Source: UBA5287 sp041672395 (lineage in GTDB: Bacteria > Bacteroidota > Bacteroidia > Bacteroidales > Dysgonomonadaceae). Taken from it: a stretch of 64,000 bases of DNA. The notes under the pieces are model-generated. The model was not told the origin of the DNA and did no database searches. It was given only the letters and a program-made list of their open reading frames with translations. The stretch covers positions 1 through 64,000 of the forward strand of contig JBAYZS010000001.1 of assembly GCA_041672395.1 (NCBI GenBank), given 5' to 3'. Below are positions 8,242 through 17,780 of the stretch, in pieces (positions within the stretch are counted from its first letter, which is position 1; the number at the start of each line of letters is the position of its first letter). The position numbers and the translations under genes were made by a program.

Positions 8242-11200
8242 CTAATACTTCACTGAATGAACGGATACTGGTCCGAATAGTCCGGATGGTTGCAATTTGC
8301 TTTGTGCATTATATGGGTTCACAAAACTCCAGGTCTTTCTCTGATTTTTTGGCAACTGCTGATCTCCAATAATTCGATTCATCCAATTGTTTACTATTTC
8401 AATTTTTAAAGTGTTATTACCTGTTTTTACTAACTTCGAAATATTTAATCGATAGGGTTGTGTCCAAACTCCTCCTGCATATGTATCGTTGATATATACT
8501 TTTCCCATCGCTGTTAAATTGCCAAGTTCAATGATGATATCACTGTCATTGGATTTATTGTCGATATTAAAGGTGTTTTCATAAACGGCGGCACCGGAAT
8601 AGTATTTTATGCGTTCATCTGAAAAAGTCGTCCAGTCTTTTAATGTGTCAATAATTATGGGCTCTACGGGACCTCTTTGGGATGGGTCGAAGGTGATTTT
8701 CCAATTGCTGGAGATATTTGAAATTAATTGCAATTCTGGATAGTTGACTTCAATGTTTGTCGGGGTTTCTGTTTTCGAGATTTTATCTCTGAATACAATG
8801 AACGCACTTTCAAATGGTGCTAGTTTGATCGGTACTTTAGTACTTTGTCCTATTGATTCATAGGCTTTCAACTTGCGTATGTTGCCGTTTGTTGCGTCCC
8901 ATAACTCTGGCTGAAGTCCGCTTACCCTAAATTCTGGATATATAACTTTTTGTTCATTGGTCTGATTGGATATGAAATAGATCTCTGTCCCGTCTTTCAT
9001 TGTACGGTGACCGTAATGAATCGTATTGTCTTCTGGTAACTTGCAATCGGGAACGCAGTTTAATAATTGGAAGGCGTCTTCCATTGTCATGCCGTTCAAA
9101 ATCATTCCTTTACCTGCTTTCCGATGGGTAACAGTAACTCCGTCAACATTGTCCCATAGCTTTTTAGAGATGTCTTGTACGATTTTATCTGCTATTGGTT
9201 GATTTTCTAAACTGGGCGAACGCTTTGGAGCGGGACCCATAACAACTCCTCCGGCAAGAATCAATTGCTCAATCTTTTTCAATAATTCTGGGCGCATGGT
9301 TTCTTGCTTGGGAAGGACTAATATTTTGTACTGTGTGCCGTGTGGTAGGGTAAGTAAACCATTTTTTACGGTCATATTCTTCTCTATGACTTCGGCATTG
9401 ATATAATCGAATTGATATCCGATGGGTAATGAGGGATCGACTATTCCTGTCATTTTGGGGGTGTCTTCTCCAATAAAATAGGCGGCATCTGCTACATTTA
9501 ATCCTTGTTGTAACATGTAATTTACTCTTTTCAAATATTGGATGTATACATCTAATTGTGAGAACCAGGTGTTCTTGCGGTCAAACTCGTTGCCAAACCA
9601 TGCGTTGACTCCGGGGTTTTTGTCTTCATAGGGTTGGGAGATATATACATGCAACAGGGTATTGTTAATGCCTTCTGCAAAAAATCGGTCGTTGCGCTGT
9701 TTCATCATCGCGGGGTATCGTGAGTAGGCGGGACCACCTGCTGTATTTGATTCTGCCGAAATTTTGCTCTTTCCGTAAATATGACCGGCAGAGGTAGCAG
9801 CTCTATTCTCTATATTTCCTAAATCGCCTTCACTCCAAAATTCTCCGCCTATTTCATCGGATTGACCGCCATACATCAAAAATTCGCTGGGAAATCCCCA
9901 ATGACCGTAATTCTCGAGCCAGGTGGTCAAACCGTACTTGTGACTTGCTTCGCGTAATCCGCCTACATAGTCATAGGCGACTTTGTCGGCTACAAAACGA
10001 CGCATATCCCAGAGGAATCGGTCGGATTCCTTCTCATTATTAATAACATAACCATAAAATGTGGGTAAAAATGGGGTGGGATCGTAATTATAGCGTTGCT
10101 TGAAGTCTTTTATAAAGCTATCGGTAAAGTTTTGTCCTCCAGTCTCATAACTGTCTTGTACGACTACCTTGAAGCATTTCCTGTCTTCTTCGGGAATTCT
10201 TTTTATTATTTTTCCTATGAATGCATCAAAATGACTCTGGATATGTTCTTTACTCATTTTATCTATTTCAAGTCCGGTGCCTTCTGGTGATGCGGGTGCA
10301 TTGGTGACTTTTGTAGGGGTCATACCTGTACGCATTATAATCCATTCGCCGGCGGGTACATTCCAACTGAGGGTGCCGTCGGATGTGATTTGATTACTCA
10401 AGTCAATAATCTCGTCTGCTCTTACTACTGTTTCTGGATCATCAATCTCTGCTTGATCTGGCCAAAGATAGGCATCCCAATAGGGGAGAGGGGTGGGCCA
10501 CATTTTTGCTAGGGTCTTTTCACTATAATGTTCGATTCTTGGGGTCGATTGTAGTGCAATTTCGGTAATGCCTGCATTATTACTGATAAGAGTTAATAAC
10601 AGTCGGAACTCTTTTGCTTCAACCTTTCCCGTTGAAACTGATATAGGCGCATAAGGCATGAAACCCACGTTCAGCGCGGGATTAGAGCGACTGATGTCGA
10701 ACTCTTTTATCGTTTTAAATTCATTACTGCCTTCCATTTTTACCTGGAAAAGACATTTTGCAGTGATGGGATGATTTGTGGTCTCAATTGTAATATTTCT
10801 GATGCTGATATTGTCTTTGGCAACCATGTCTATTGTCAATGGTCCGTTTGTTGGAAGTGTAACACCTGTTCCATTATCGCCATCGAATGCATTCTGTATG
10901 TCAATGATTGCCGGTGAAGAGGTGATGGTTGCAGTTTCGTTATTAATTTTCTGGTTACTATTTTTTACAGGCCAGGCTAACACCTTGACGTCCTGAAAAA
11001 TATCCTGAGGCTTATCAAGTTTTTGAACTAACTTCTTGGGACCGGTGACAGTGATTTCGGATGAGGCAAGGTAACGCATGGATTGTTCGGGTTTTACCCA
11101 GGGTCCACCGGACTGACTCCAACCGGGTGAATTGAATATCCCTATTTCAATATTCAAATCTGTAGCTGTCTTTAATGCTGTATGAAGAATATCCCACCAT

Positions 11201-11511
11201 TCTTCACTTAATATCTTGACTTTTCCAAAGGGTAAGTCTTCAATACCGATATTGCCAATGAATGCTCTGTTGATACCTGCTTTTTTCATCGCTTGCAAAT
11301 CTTTAACAACACCTTCTTTTGAGATGTTGTCCGATATCCAATACCAATAAACACTGGTTTGTATGGATTCAGGAGGGTTGACAAAACTTGTTTGTAATTG
11401 ATATCCAAGGGTACTGTTCTTCTGTTTTTGTATGCTGCATTTGGCAGAGGAGAATAGTATTGAAATGCTAATCAAAATGATGATTATTATACTTGACTTG
11501 ACTCTTTTCAT
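8242..11511 (-). CDS. Glycoside hydrolase family 106 alpha-L-rhamnosidase
   Basis: At 1089 residues this has the usual length for GH106. An export signal covers about 1-25. The family opening TSVYWYWISDNISKEG is at 52-67, followed by KKAGINRAFIGNIGIEDLPFG. Probable active-site segments are VVQDSYETGG (450-459), ENYGHWGFPSEF to GGEFW (533-559) and ISAESNT (584-590). The last ~130 residues form a galactose-binding-like beta-sandwich (YYSGAAVYENTF, GNLTAMGKVYINDTYAGGVW). It releases terminal alpha-L-rhamnose from polysaccharide, probably in the periplasm. It belongs to the minus-strand run led by the AraC gene and complements two GH78 proteins. Three rhamnosidases from two families point to several rhamnosyl linkages in the target. 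Confidence 0.92.
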   Translation of the reverse strand: MKRVKSSIIIIILISISILFSSAKCSIQKQKNSTLGYQLQTSFVNPPESIQTSVYWYWISDNISKEGVVKDLQAMKKAGINRAFIGNIGIEDLPFGKVKILSEEWWDILHTALKTATDLNIEIGIFNSPGWSQSGGPWVKPEQSMRYLASSEITVTGPKKLVQKLDKPQDIFQDVKVLAWPVKNSNQKINNETATITSSPAIIDIQNAFDGDNGTGVTLPTNGPLTIDMVAKDNISIRNITIETTNHPITAKCLFQVKMEGSNEFKTIKEFDISRSNPALNVGFMPYAPISVSTGKVEAKEFRLLLTLISNNAGITEIALQSTPRIEHYSEKTLAKMWPTPLPYWDAYLWPDQAEIDDPETVVRADEIIDLSNQITSDGTLSWNVPAGEWIIMRTGMTPTKVTNAPASPEGTGLEIDKMSKEHIQSHFDAFIGKIIKRIPEEDRKCFKVVVQDSYETGGQNFTDSFIKDFKQRYNYDPTPFLPTFYGYVINNEKESDRFLWDMRRFVADKVAYDYVGGLREASHKYGLTTWLENYGHWGFPSEFLMYGGQSDEIGGEFWSEGDLGNIENRAATSAGHIYGKSKISAESNTAGGPAYSRYPAMMKQRNDRFFAEGINNTLLHVYISQPYEDKNPGVNAWFGNEFDRKNTWFSQLDVYIQYLKRVNYMLQQGLNVADAAYFIGEDTPKMTGIVDPSLPIGYQFDYINAEVIEKNMTVKNGLLTLPHGTQYKILVLPKQETMRPELLKKIEQLILAGGVVMGPAPKRSPSLENQPIADKIVQDISKKLWDNVDGVTVTHRKAGKGMILNGMTMEDAFQLLNCVPDCKLPEDNTIHYGHRTMKDGTEIYFISNQTNEQKVIYPEFRVSGLQPELWDATNGNIRKLKAYESIGQSTKVPIKLAPFESAFIVFRDKISKTETPTNIEVNYPELQLISNISSNWKITFDPSQRGPVEPIIIDTLKDWTTFSDERIKYYSGAAVYENTFNIDNKSNDSDIIIELGNLTAMGKVYINDTYAGGVWTQPYRLNISKLVKTGNNTLKIEIVNNWMNRIIGDQQLPKNQRKTWSFVNPYNAQSKLQPSGLFGPVSVHSVKY

Positions 11512-11593
11512 GTTTTAATTGTTTAATAATTTGACTGCTAAGATAGCAGCTTTGTACGGCTTTTTATAACTCGCGTTTTCTATTAAAGGTTTC

Positions 11594-13360
11594 TTATTTG
11601 ATGATTTTCACACCTTTGGGTGCGTTGATTTCACTTTTTATGCGACCGTCGACTTGCTTAACATGTTTAACTTTCACAATTCCATATGGGGTGGGAAATG
11701 TTCCTTCTGCATACTTTAAGTCTCCAAGATGTGGCTTAACTTCTATGGTTTTACTGCCTGGCTCTAAGACTTTTATCCCTAATACATGTTCGGTGAGCCA
11801 TGATGTAGGACCGGATGCCCAACCGTGACAGAGACTTGCTCTTAATCCAACATAACAAAAAGCGCCTCCATCTGCATGTATGTCAAATAGATCTTCTTTT
11901 GGAAGCTGGTCAATTCGGGTGGCATTTGTTCTTTCTTCGTAAATGAAGTTTTCCCAAAAGGTTGTGGCGCCAAGGTCTAACATCGCTCCCCAATAATCGG
12001 AAATAATTTGCATGGCTTCTTTATATTTTCCGTCTTTCGCTAAGGCTTCTAGCATATAATAGCCGTAAAATGTGGCAAAGTTCTGTGATCCATTATCTAA
12101 AATAACGGATGAACCTGCCTGTGGGGTGGTGATGTTCGCAAGTGATAATAATGCGGCTGCTTGTTTATTGTTATGGTCTTCTGGAATATATTTCTTCAAA
12201 AGAGTAAGTGCATCGTCACAGGTCTTCTCTAATGATGGGTCTTTTAACCATTTGGCAATGTCTTTCCCTGCTTGGATAGTAAGAACGGTTAATGCTTGAA
12301 TGCCTGAATGAATTACATCTGGATCTTCTGATGTGGGCCAGTCCAAAAACCGAGTACCGTTCAATTTCTCTTTTCCGTTTTTATCTATTTGACTGGTAAT
12401 TTGTTGGATCAAAGCGGTTAAATAATCATGCTGTTCTCTTAAATAGGAAATATTTCCTTGATGTAAATATAAATCTCTGTGAATGATGATCCACCACATT
12501 GAGTATGTGGTCATTCCATTCATCCAACCGGGTAATGGAGTGGTGTCGCGAGCAAAATCGAGACTTTTATTGATGACTTCGTTTTGACCGAAGACTCTGT
12601 TTATCGTGGCTACTTCAGGGTGCATATCGCCAACCCATACTAATCTGTCTCTTTTGATCCCATCCCATAAATATTCTTGCATATTTAAATGAACGGTATA
12701 GACACCGGTTTCCCATATTTTGTTAAGTCGCTCATCATTACACTTAAATGTACCTAAATATGGGATATCGCGATAGCGAAATATAGCACGGACCGACTGC
12801 AATGGCAAATCTACGTCTTTGTCTAATAGGTCTATTCGTACAAATCGAAAACCTGAATTGCCAATCTCAATGGTGCCGAGCCATGGCAATTCCATTGTGA
12901 AATCACGCAATGAATGATCATTCGTTGCTGAACTCATGCCGAAAACTACTGATCCTGTTTCACTCATGGCTTCTGAAACGGATTCGCCAAAACGAACGCG
13001 GATCTTTATTGGCTTTTTATCGCTTCTTATGGCAGCGGCTAATTGAATTCCACCGTACAATTCTTTGCCATAATCTAATAAAATGGAGGCTTGGTTTTCG
13101 GAATCTGAACGAAGGACACACATGCCTTCTCCACTGGTCGAAAGCTGACCGTGAAAATCTTTTAGTAAGACTGCTGAATTCTTGATGTTAATATTTTGAT
13201 CGTCGGATTGCCAGACAATCTTTACGGGATTCACATAACTACGGGTTATTTCATCGTGCGACAGGTTGTCCTCGAAATTATTCTCCAAGACACTGTTTTG
13301 GGAAATCAGATTTAATGAAAGAATAGTGAAGATCGCAATAAATAAGGCCTTGAATTTCAT
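11594..13360 (-). CDS. GH78-type alpha-L-rhamnosidase, short form
   Basis: This 588-residue protein has a signal peptide (about 1-21). A beta-sandwich at about 60-200 is followed by the (alpha/alpha)6 barrel, which starts with FKCNDERLNKIWETGVYTVHLNMQ and the family motif WDGIKRDRLVWVGDMHPE (232-249). The C-terminal small domain contains LGIKVLEPGSKTIEVKPHLGDLKYAEGTFPTPYG, usual for GH78. It is shorter than typical GH78 enzymes and lacks the long N-terminal accessory domains, as do other Bacteroidota members annotated as family 78 proteins. It should cleave terminal alpha-L-rhamnose. Gaps of 38 and 82 bases to its GH neighbours fit one transcript. Confidence 0.87.
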   Translation of the reverse strand: MKFKALFIAIFTILSLNLISQNSVLENNFEDNLSHDEITRSYVNPVKIVWQSDDQNINIKNSAVLLKDFHGQLSTSGEGMCVLRSDSENQASILLDYGKELYGGIQLAAAIRSDKKPIKIRVRFGESVSEAMSETGSVVFGMSSATNDHSLRDFTMELPWLGTIEIGNSGFRFVRIDLLDKDVDLPLQSVRAIFRYRDIPYLGTFKCNDERLNKIWETGVYTVHLNMQEYLWDGIKRDRLVWVGDMHPEVATINRVFGQNEVINKSLDFARDTTPLPGWMNGMTTYSMWWIIIHRDLYLHQGNISYLREQHDYLTALIQQITSQIDKNGKEKLNGTRFLDWPTSEDPDVIHSGIQALTVLTIQAGKDIAKWLKDPSLEKTCDDALTLLKKYIPEDHNNKQAAALLSLANITTPQAGSSVILDNGSQNFATFYGYYMLEALAKDGKYKEAMQIISDYWGAMLDLGATTFWENFIYEERTNATRIDQLPKEDLFDIHADGGAFCYVGLRASLCHGWASGPTSWLTEHVLGIKVLEPGSKTIEVKPHLGDLKYAEGTFPTPYGIVKVKHVKQVDGRIKSEINAPKGVKIIK

Positions 13361-13398
13361 ATGCTTATAATTTTATTCTGTTCGTATATTATTATCTG

Positions 13399-15672
13399 TT
13401 AATTGACTTTTAATGTGCTTTTTCCTGAACCAATATTGTCAACAACAGCAAAATTGCCGTCTTTGGTGAACTTTATGGGTTTATCGTTTAGTGTTACTTT
13501 CTGATTTTTACTGTAATATGGTAGATATACTGCTGCTGTTGTATTTGCTGGAATATCAATTTCTAATGAAAATGTTTTACCGGGTTCGTTGGTGAATTTC
13601 ACGAATACTTCACCTTGTATTGTTGGATGTTTTATCTCTGCATACCTAAGCGATGAGGGCTGGGGTTTGATTCTGATTTTCTTAAAGCCTGATTCAATGG
13701 GTTCAATACCCATTAATTTTCGGGGAATTAAATTGGCTGGGGCTGCTCCCCATGCATGGTTCCAGTCTTGATTGGATTTGTATTTATTGTCCCAGGCTTC
13801 CATCGTGATTGTCGATCCTGAACGGATCATATTGTACCAGCTTCTGTCGGTTGTTGATGTTAATAGCTTCAATCCATAGTCTGCATCGCCAATATTATAG
13901 ATTCCTTCAAGCAAAAACTGTGAACCATAAACGCTGCAAGCCATACCTTTTGAACGGATGAATTCCATTATATTGACAGCGTTTTTATTGTCGACAAGTC
14001 CAAATGCAAGGGGAAACAGGTTCGCATGAAGTGAACTATGCTTTGAACCTACCCCATCAATATACAGTCCTATGCTTTTATCGTATAGTTTCGAATTAAA
14101 CGACTTTCTTAATTTTTCCGCTTGAGTTTTATAGTACTTGCTGTCGTCTGTTTTGTTTAATAGTGCGGCAATCTTTGTCATGAGAGTGAGCGCCTGATAG
14201 TGATAAGCATTTACAACGGTATTTATATCTGTGAATTCAAAACCGTCAATTTCTCCATCGTGTGGCCAGTCTACTATATCTCTAAGTTGACCGTTAAAAT
14301 GAATGGAGTTAAGTACTTCTTTGTTTACTTTTCCAGTTCGGGTGCTGATGAGACCTGATTCATTTGATAATGTCGTGAGTGTTTTTGCTTTTAAATCTTC
14401 GTAGTATTTTTCAAGAGATAGTTTATTCCCTGTGTACAAATAATCTTCCCAGGCTATTAAAACGGATTGCAATATCCATTCTGTTGGCCATGTCGGATGG
14501 TTTATTAAATATTCATGTGTGTATCTGGCTAAACTATATTCACGGGCAACACAATAATGTGAGAGCTGATTTATTAATGCATCAGCTTCATACGGAATTC
14601 GTTCTCTATCTCCATCTAAGTAAACTCCTGCAAATGAGGTTGCTTTTATCGAGTATTTGGATAATTCCCAAACTTGATTCAGAATAGTGTCTGAACTGTG
14701 AAAATAGGAATCGGATTCGTTGAAGGAATAGTAAACGGTTTCTCTTGAGATATCGCTTTTGTTAAGTTTATGTGCGTAATTCTCTATCTCACAATACCTG
14801 AAAGGGGTTACTTCACCTATATATTCGGGCATTAAAATGGCTTGTGATCCTGTGTTTCTTTTATCGGGTTTAATAGTGACGACATAGGTATTCCATCCGC
14901 TTTTTGGAATGATCTGATATCTGGAATATCGTATGCTGCCTTGAGGATTGCGGTTAACATGTCCATTTTGTTGATCTTCACCTAAATGGATGGTAACCGT
15001 ATCGTTTGTACTTTCAGCGTAGAGATTAATTCTTATTCGCCCAAAAGCGGCTTTGCCGAAATCAATATAGTAGCCATTTTTATCTGTTTGATCTATCGAA
15101 ATGGGTTTCTCGTCTTGCTTTTGAAGTGGATATCTGTCAGTGACGTAATCATGAAGCTTTTTAGCTGTCTTAAATTGGGATGGCTCTGAAAAAGCTGATT
15201 CATTACCGTGATTATCTCCAATCTGAACTTTCCAAAAATAGACCTTGCCAGACTCAAGGGGTTTGCCACCATACAAAATATTCAAGGATTGATCACTCAT
15301 CACTTTACCTGAATCCCATAAATCTCCCTTGTCTTTTCGCAATGAATCAATATTGGATGATACTAAAATTCTGTAGGAGGTCTGTATCGAATTCTGTAAA
15401 TCAGAATGAATGTTCCATCCTAAAAAAGGTTTAAACGTACTGATTTCAATGAATTGGAAATTCTCATTTCTTAGAATTGATTCATTTAATGGTTTAGAAG
15501 TCAAATAACCATTTACGAATGTTTGTTCAGTGTTTAATAGAAGATTTACACTTAGATAATTTGGTTCAAGTTTATTCTGCGTGAAAGCAGTATGACAAAT
15601 AAATAAATTTGCTATAGCTATAAACAATAATTTTCTGATCTTTGAATTTCTTATATTGGAAATGAATTGCAT
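13399..15672 (-). CDS. GH78-type alpha-L-rhamnosidase with N-terminal Ig-like domain
   Basis: This 757-residue protein carries an export signal (about 13-32) and a fibronectin-III/Ig-like domain (about 65-170, with QTSYRILVSS and GKVYFWKVQIGDNHGNESAFSE). A beta-sandwich (about 195-300) and an alpha/alpha barrel follow. The motif YLDGDRERIPYEADALINQ (351-369) is the GH78 active-site region, in the form DGDRER rather than the classical DCPQRDER. The C-terminal domain holds LMGIEPIESGFKKIRIKPQP. It should remove alpha-L-rhamnose. Its start lies 6 bases after the AraC regulator stop, so regulator and enzyme share a transcript. The sequence differs from the 588-residue GH78 next to it, so the two are not a recent duplication. 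Confidence 0.87.
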   Translation of the reverse strand: MQFISNIRNSKIRKLLFIAIANLFICHTAFTQNKLEPNYLSVNLLLNTEQTFVNGYLTSKPLNESILRNENFQFIEISTFKPFLGWNIHSDLQNSIQTSYRILVSSNIDSLRKDKGDLWDSGKVMSDQSLNILYGGKPLESGKVYFWKVQIGDNHGNESAFSEPSQFKTAKKLHDYVTDRYPLQKQDEKPISIDQTDKNGYYIDFGKAAFGRIRINLYAESTNDTVTIHLGEDQQNGHVNRNPQGSIRYSRYQIIPKSGWNTYVVTIKPDKRNTGSQAILMPEYIGEVTPFRYCEIENYAHKLNKSDISRETVYYSFNESDSYFHSSDTILNQVWELSKYSIKATSFAGVYLDGDRERIPYEADALINQLSHYCVAREYSLARYTHEYLINHPTWPTEWILQSVLIAWEDYLYTGNKLSLEKYYEDLKAKTLTTLSNESGLISTRTGKVNKEVLNSIHFNGQLRDIVDWPHDGEIDGFEFTDINTVVNAYHYQALTLMTKIAALLNKTDDSKYYKTQAEKLRKSFNSKLYDKSIGLYIDGVGSKHSSLHANLFPLAFGLVDNKNAVNIMEFIRSKGMACSVYGSQFLLEGIYNIGDADYGLKLLTSTTDRSWYNMIRSGSTITMEAWDNKYKSNQDWNHAWGAAPANLIPRKLMGIEPIESGFKKIRIKPQPSSLRYAEIKHPTIQGEVFVKFTNEPGKTFSLEIDIPANTTAAVYLPYYSKNQKVTLNDKPIKFTKDGNFAVVDNIGSGKSTLKVN

Positions 15673-15678
15673 TTGTAT

Positions 15679-16578
15679 TTATATTTTATGTCGCCCCAAA
15701 TTCCTGTATTCCAGCGGAGTACATCCAACTCTTTTTCTAAAGAAAGATAAGAAATACTCATACGAACTGAAATCTAAGTTGAAAGCAATCTCTTTGATTG
15801 AGAGCACACTTTCAGCTATTAACTCTTTTGCTTTTCTTAATTTAAGTTCCTGGAAATATTGGGCTGGTGCGTAACCGGTATATTCTCTAAATGTTTTTCT
15901 GAACCATGAATAACTTGTACCTAATTTAGTTGCTATTTCTTGAATATCAATTTGATGATGAATATTCTCTGTCATGATGATTTTGGCCTTTTCAATAATT
16001 TGATCTGAATTATTGAGCTCAAAGTTTCTGTTATGCGAATAAGACAAAATCAATCCAATGATGTGAAGTACTATACCTGCCAAATATTGTTGTGCAGATT
16101 TTTTCTCATCTTTAGCTACTTGAATGGCAGAAGTATATAGCTTGACCAAATCTTCATTCACACCAATATCAAGAATCTGATTATTCTTGTTAATGAAATC
16201 ATTATTTATTATATTTTCAATAATAGATCCTTCAAAACCTATATAATACTCATTCCATCCTGATTCTACAGAAGGACAATAAGTGTGCCATTGTCCAGGG
16301 AAAAGAAGAATAATCTGTCCCTTTGAAATCTCTGTTTTTTTTAACGACTCAGAACGGAATTCTCCCTTTCCTTTGCTGATGTATAGAATTTGATACTCTG
16401 TTAATATTCTGCCTTTGCAAGGATTAAAATAATAACTCTTAGGATGTTGAGTGGATGGATAAATGGTATTTGGTGCAATTGGTTGAAATCCTACTGTGTT
16501 TACTGTAAGTCCAAAACTTTTATCCTTTTCATTTACTAAAAGATATTTAAAGTCAATTCCCAAATTATTGTATCTCAT
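15679..16578 (-). CDS. AraC-family regulator, probable rhamnose-responsive activator
   Basis: This 299-residue protein has an N-terminal cupin-like effector domain (about 15-130; FPGQWHTYCPSVESGWNEYYIGFEG) and a C-terminal double helix-turn-helix (about 198-295; IDIQEIATKLGTSYSWFRKTF and LSIKEIAFNLDFSSYEYFLSFFRKRVGCTPLEYR). In Bacteroides the rhamnose operon is controlled by an AraC-type protein (RhaR), and the position between rhaT and a rhamnosidase makes the same job very likely here. The ligand is probably L-rhamnose, by inference. The gene heads the GH run, so the regulator is probably co-expressed with its targets. A -33/-7 promoter and a perfect inverted repeat lie directly upstream, which suggests autoregulation. 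Confidence 0.88.
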   Translation of the reverse strand: MRYNNLGIDFKYLLVNEKDKSFGLTVNTVGFQPIAPNTIYPSTQHPKSYYFNPCKGRILTEYQILYISKGKGEFRSESLKKTEISKGQIILLFPGQWHTYCPSVESGWNEYYIGFEGSIIENIINNDFINKNNQILDIGVNEDLVKLYTSAIQVAKDEKKSAQQYLAGIVLHIIGLILSYSHNRNFELNNSDQIIEKAKIIMTENIHHQIDIQEIATKLGTSYSWFRKTFREYTGYAPAQYFQELKLRKAKELIAESVLSIKEIAFNLDFSSYEYFLSFFRKRVGCTPLEYRNLGRHKI

Positions 16579-16617
16579 AATGTTTTCTTTTCTCTCAGTT
16601 TTAATGTTACAATGCTA

Positions 16618-16697
16618 CAAATATAATTAAAACTATTGATATACAATGCGGTTAAGTCCACTTTAAATGTAGGCTTAAATTTCACCGCATTGTATAT
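16618..16697 (-). promoter_or_regulatory. Promoter of the AraC gene with a 14-bp inverted-repeat operator
   Basis: On the minus strand a TATATTTG (-7) lies at 16625-16618 and a TTG (-33) at 16646-16644, spacer 18. A perfect inverted repeat has arms at 16639-16652 (ATATACAATGCGGT) and 16684-16697, with 31 bases between. The inner arm covers the -33 element. RhaS and RhaR of Escherichia coli bind inverted half-sites with long spacers, so this is a good candidate operator for the AraC protein just downstream. There is no U-tract, so a terminator for rhaT is less likely. Confidence 0.6.
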
Positions 16698-16745
16698 TCA
16701 ATAAACTGAGAGAGTGAATCTAATATTAAAAAACTTTCTATTATT

Positions 16746-17777
16746 CTATTTAAAAAGATTAGGAATGATCAGAGAAAATATCAGTATCGCCATTCCCCAT
16801 ATCAGATAAGAAGTTGCCTTCTTACCTGCACCTTTCCATTCTTTTAAGATTATTCCCCAAACATTGCTGAAGACAATATTTAATGACATAAGGATACTCC
16901 ATGAGAAAGCCATCATTACGCTTCCGGGTTCAAAGTAACTTTGTCCCATTCCCAATCCAAAAAATTGTGAATACCAGAGTAATCCTGCCAATGCACAAAA
17001 TAAAAGATTATTGATCAATACTTTACCGGATGAACGTCTGATTTCTCCACCTGTTTTATTTTTATGGTTCATGTAAAGACAATAGACCAAATTGGTGAAA
17101 AAACCTCCGATAGTTACAAGAAGAGTTACTGGATTCTGAGCAAATAACTCATTTGCACCTAAATTAATGGCTGTTTCCTTTATAGGCACACCGGCAGTCA
17201 ATCCAAGATTAAAACAAGCACTCATTACACCCGCAAACAAAGCGATTAATAATCCCTTTTTGAGGGCAAAATCCTTAATGGCTTTCTTTTGTTCTTCTTC
17301 TGACATATTTTTAGCACGTAAACTTCCTGCAAATCCAACAAGTGCAATACCTATCAATGTTACAGTTACAGCTAAAAGTAGTATTAATCCCTTTGGTGAA
17401 AATAGGTTATCACCTGAAAGTATTGACGGTATAAGTGTTCCAAAAGCAGCACAAGTCCCCAGAGCTACAGATTGTCCTAAAGCAATTCCAAGAAAGCGCA
17501 TACTTAATCCAAAGGTTAAACCTCCAATTCCCCAAAGTACGCCGTAACCAATTGCTTGCCAAACTGCTGATGGGTTTGATGTATATATCTCCATCAATTC
17601 TGGAAAAGAATTAGCCAGAAGAGCACCTAAAAATGGAAAGATTAGCCAGGCGAAAATGCCTTGAGTAAGCCAGAAGTTTTCCCACGACCACTCCTTGATC
17701 TTGTTGATTGGAACGTAAGAGCTTGATTGCCCCATACTTCCTACAGCAATTATTAGCAGACCAATTAAAGTGTTCAT
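16746..17777 (-). CDS. rhaT: L-rhamnose:H+ symporter
   Basis: This 343-residue integral membrane protein has about ten hydrophobic segments. It opens with MNTLIGLLIIAVGSMGQSSSYVPINKIKEWSWENFWLTQG, a typical RhaT start (G-S-x-G-x-x-x-x-x-P-x-x-K). It imports L-rhamnose with protons across the inner membrane. Its start is 3 bases from the rhaA stop, so it is translationally linked to the isomerase. The 168 bases after it carry the operator/promoter of the AraC gene. The transporter explains how rhamnose freed by the periplasmic GH106 and GH78 enzymes enters the cell, and it matches the RhaP-type permease of Bacteroides rhamnose operons. Confidence 0.93.
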   Translation of the reverse strand: MNTLIGLLIIAVGSMGQSSSYVPINKIKEWSWENFWLTQGIFAWLIFPFLGALLANSFPELMEIYTSNPSAVWQAIGYGVLWGIGGLTFGLSMRFLGIALGQSVALGTCAAFGTLIPSILSGDNLFSPKGLILLLAVTVTLIGIALVGFAGSLRAKNMSEEEQKKAIKDFALKKGLLIALFAGVMSACFNLGLTAGVPIKETAINLGANELFAQNPVTLLVTIGGFFTNLVYCLYMNHKNKTGGEIRRSSGKVLINNLLFCALAGLLWYSQFFGLGMGQSYFEPGSVMMAFSWSILMSLNIVFSNVWGIILKEWKGAGKKATSYLIWGMAILIFSLIIPNLFK

Positions 17778-17780
17778 ACT

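Noticed and set aside
16639..16697. Intrinsic terminator of rhaT
   Set aside because: The loop would be 31 bases and no T-run follows; an operator over the AraC promoter explains it better.
17167..17547. 126-residue plus-strand frame
   Set aside because: It is the antisense of rhaT; its composition is the mirror of a membrane protein and it has no promoter.
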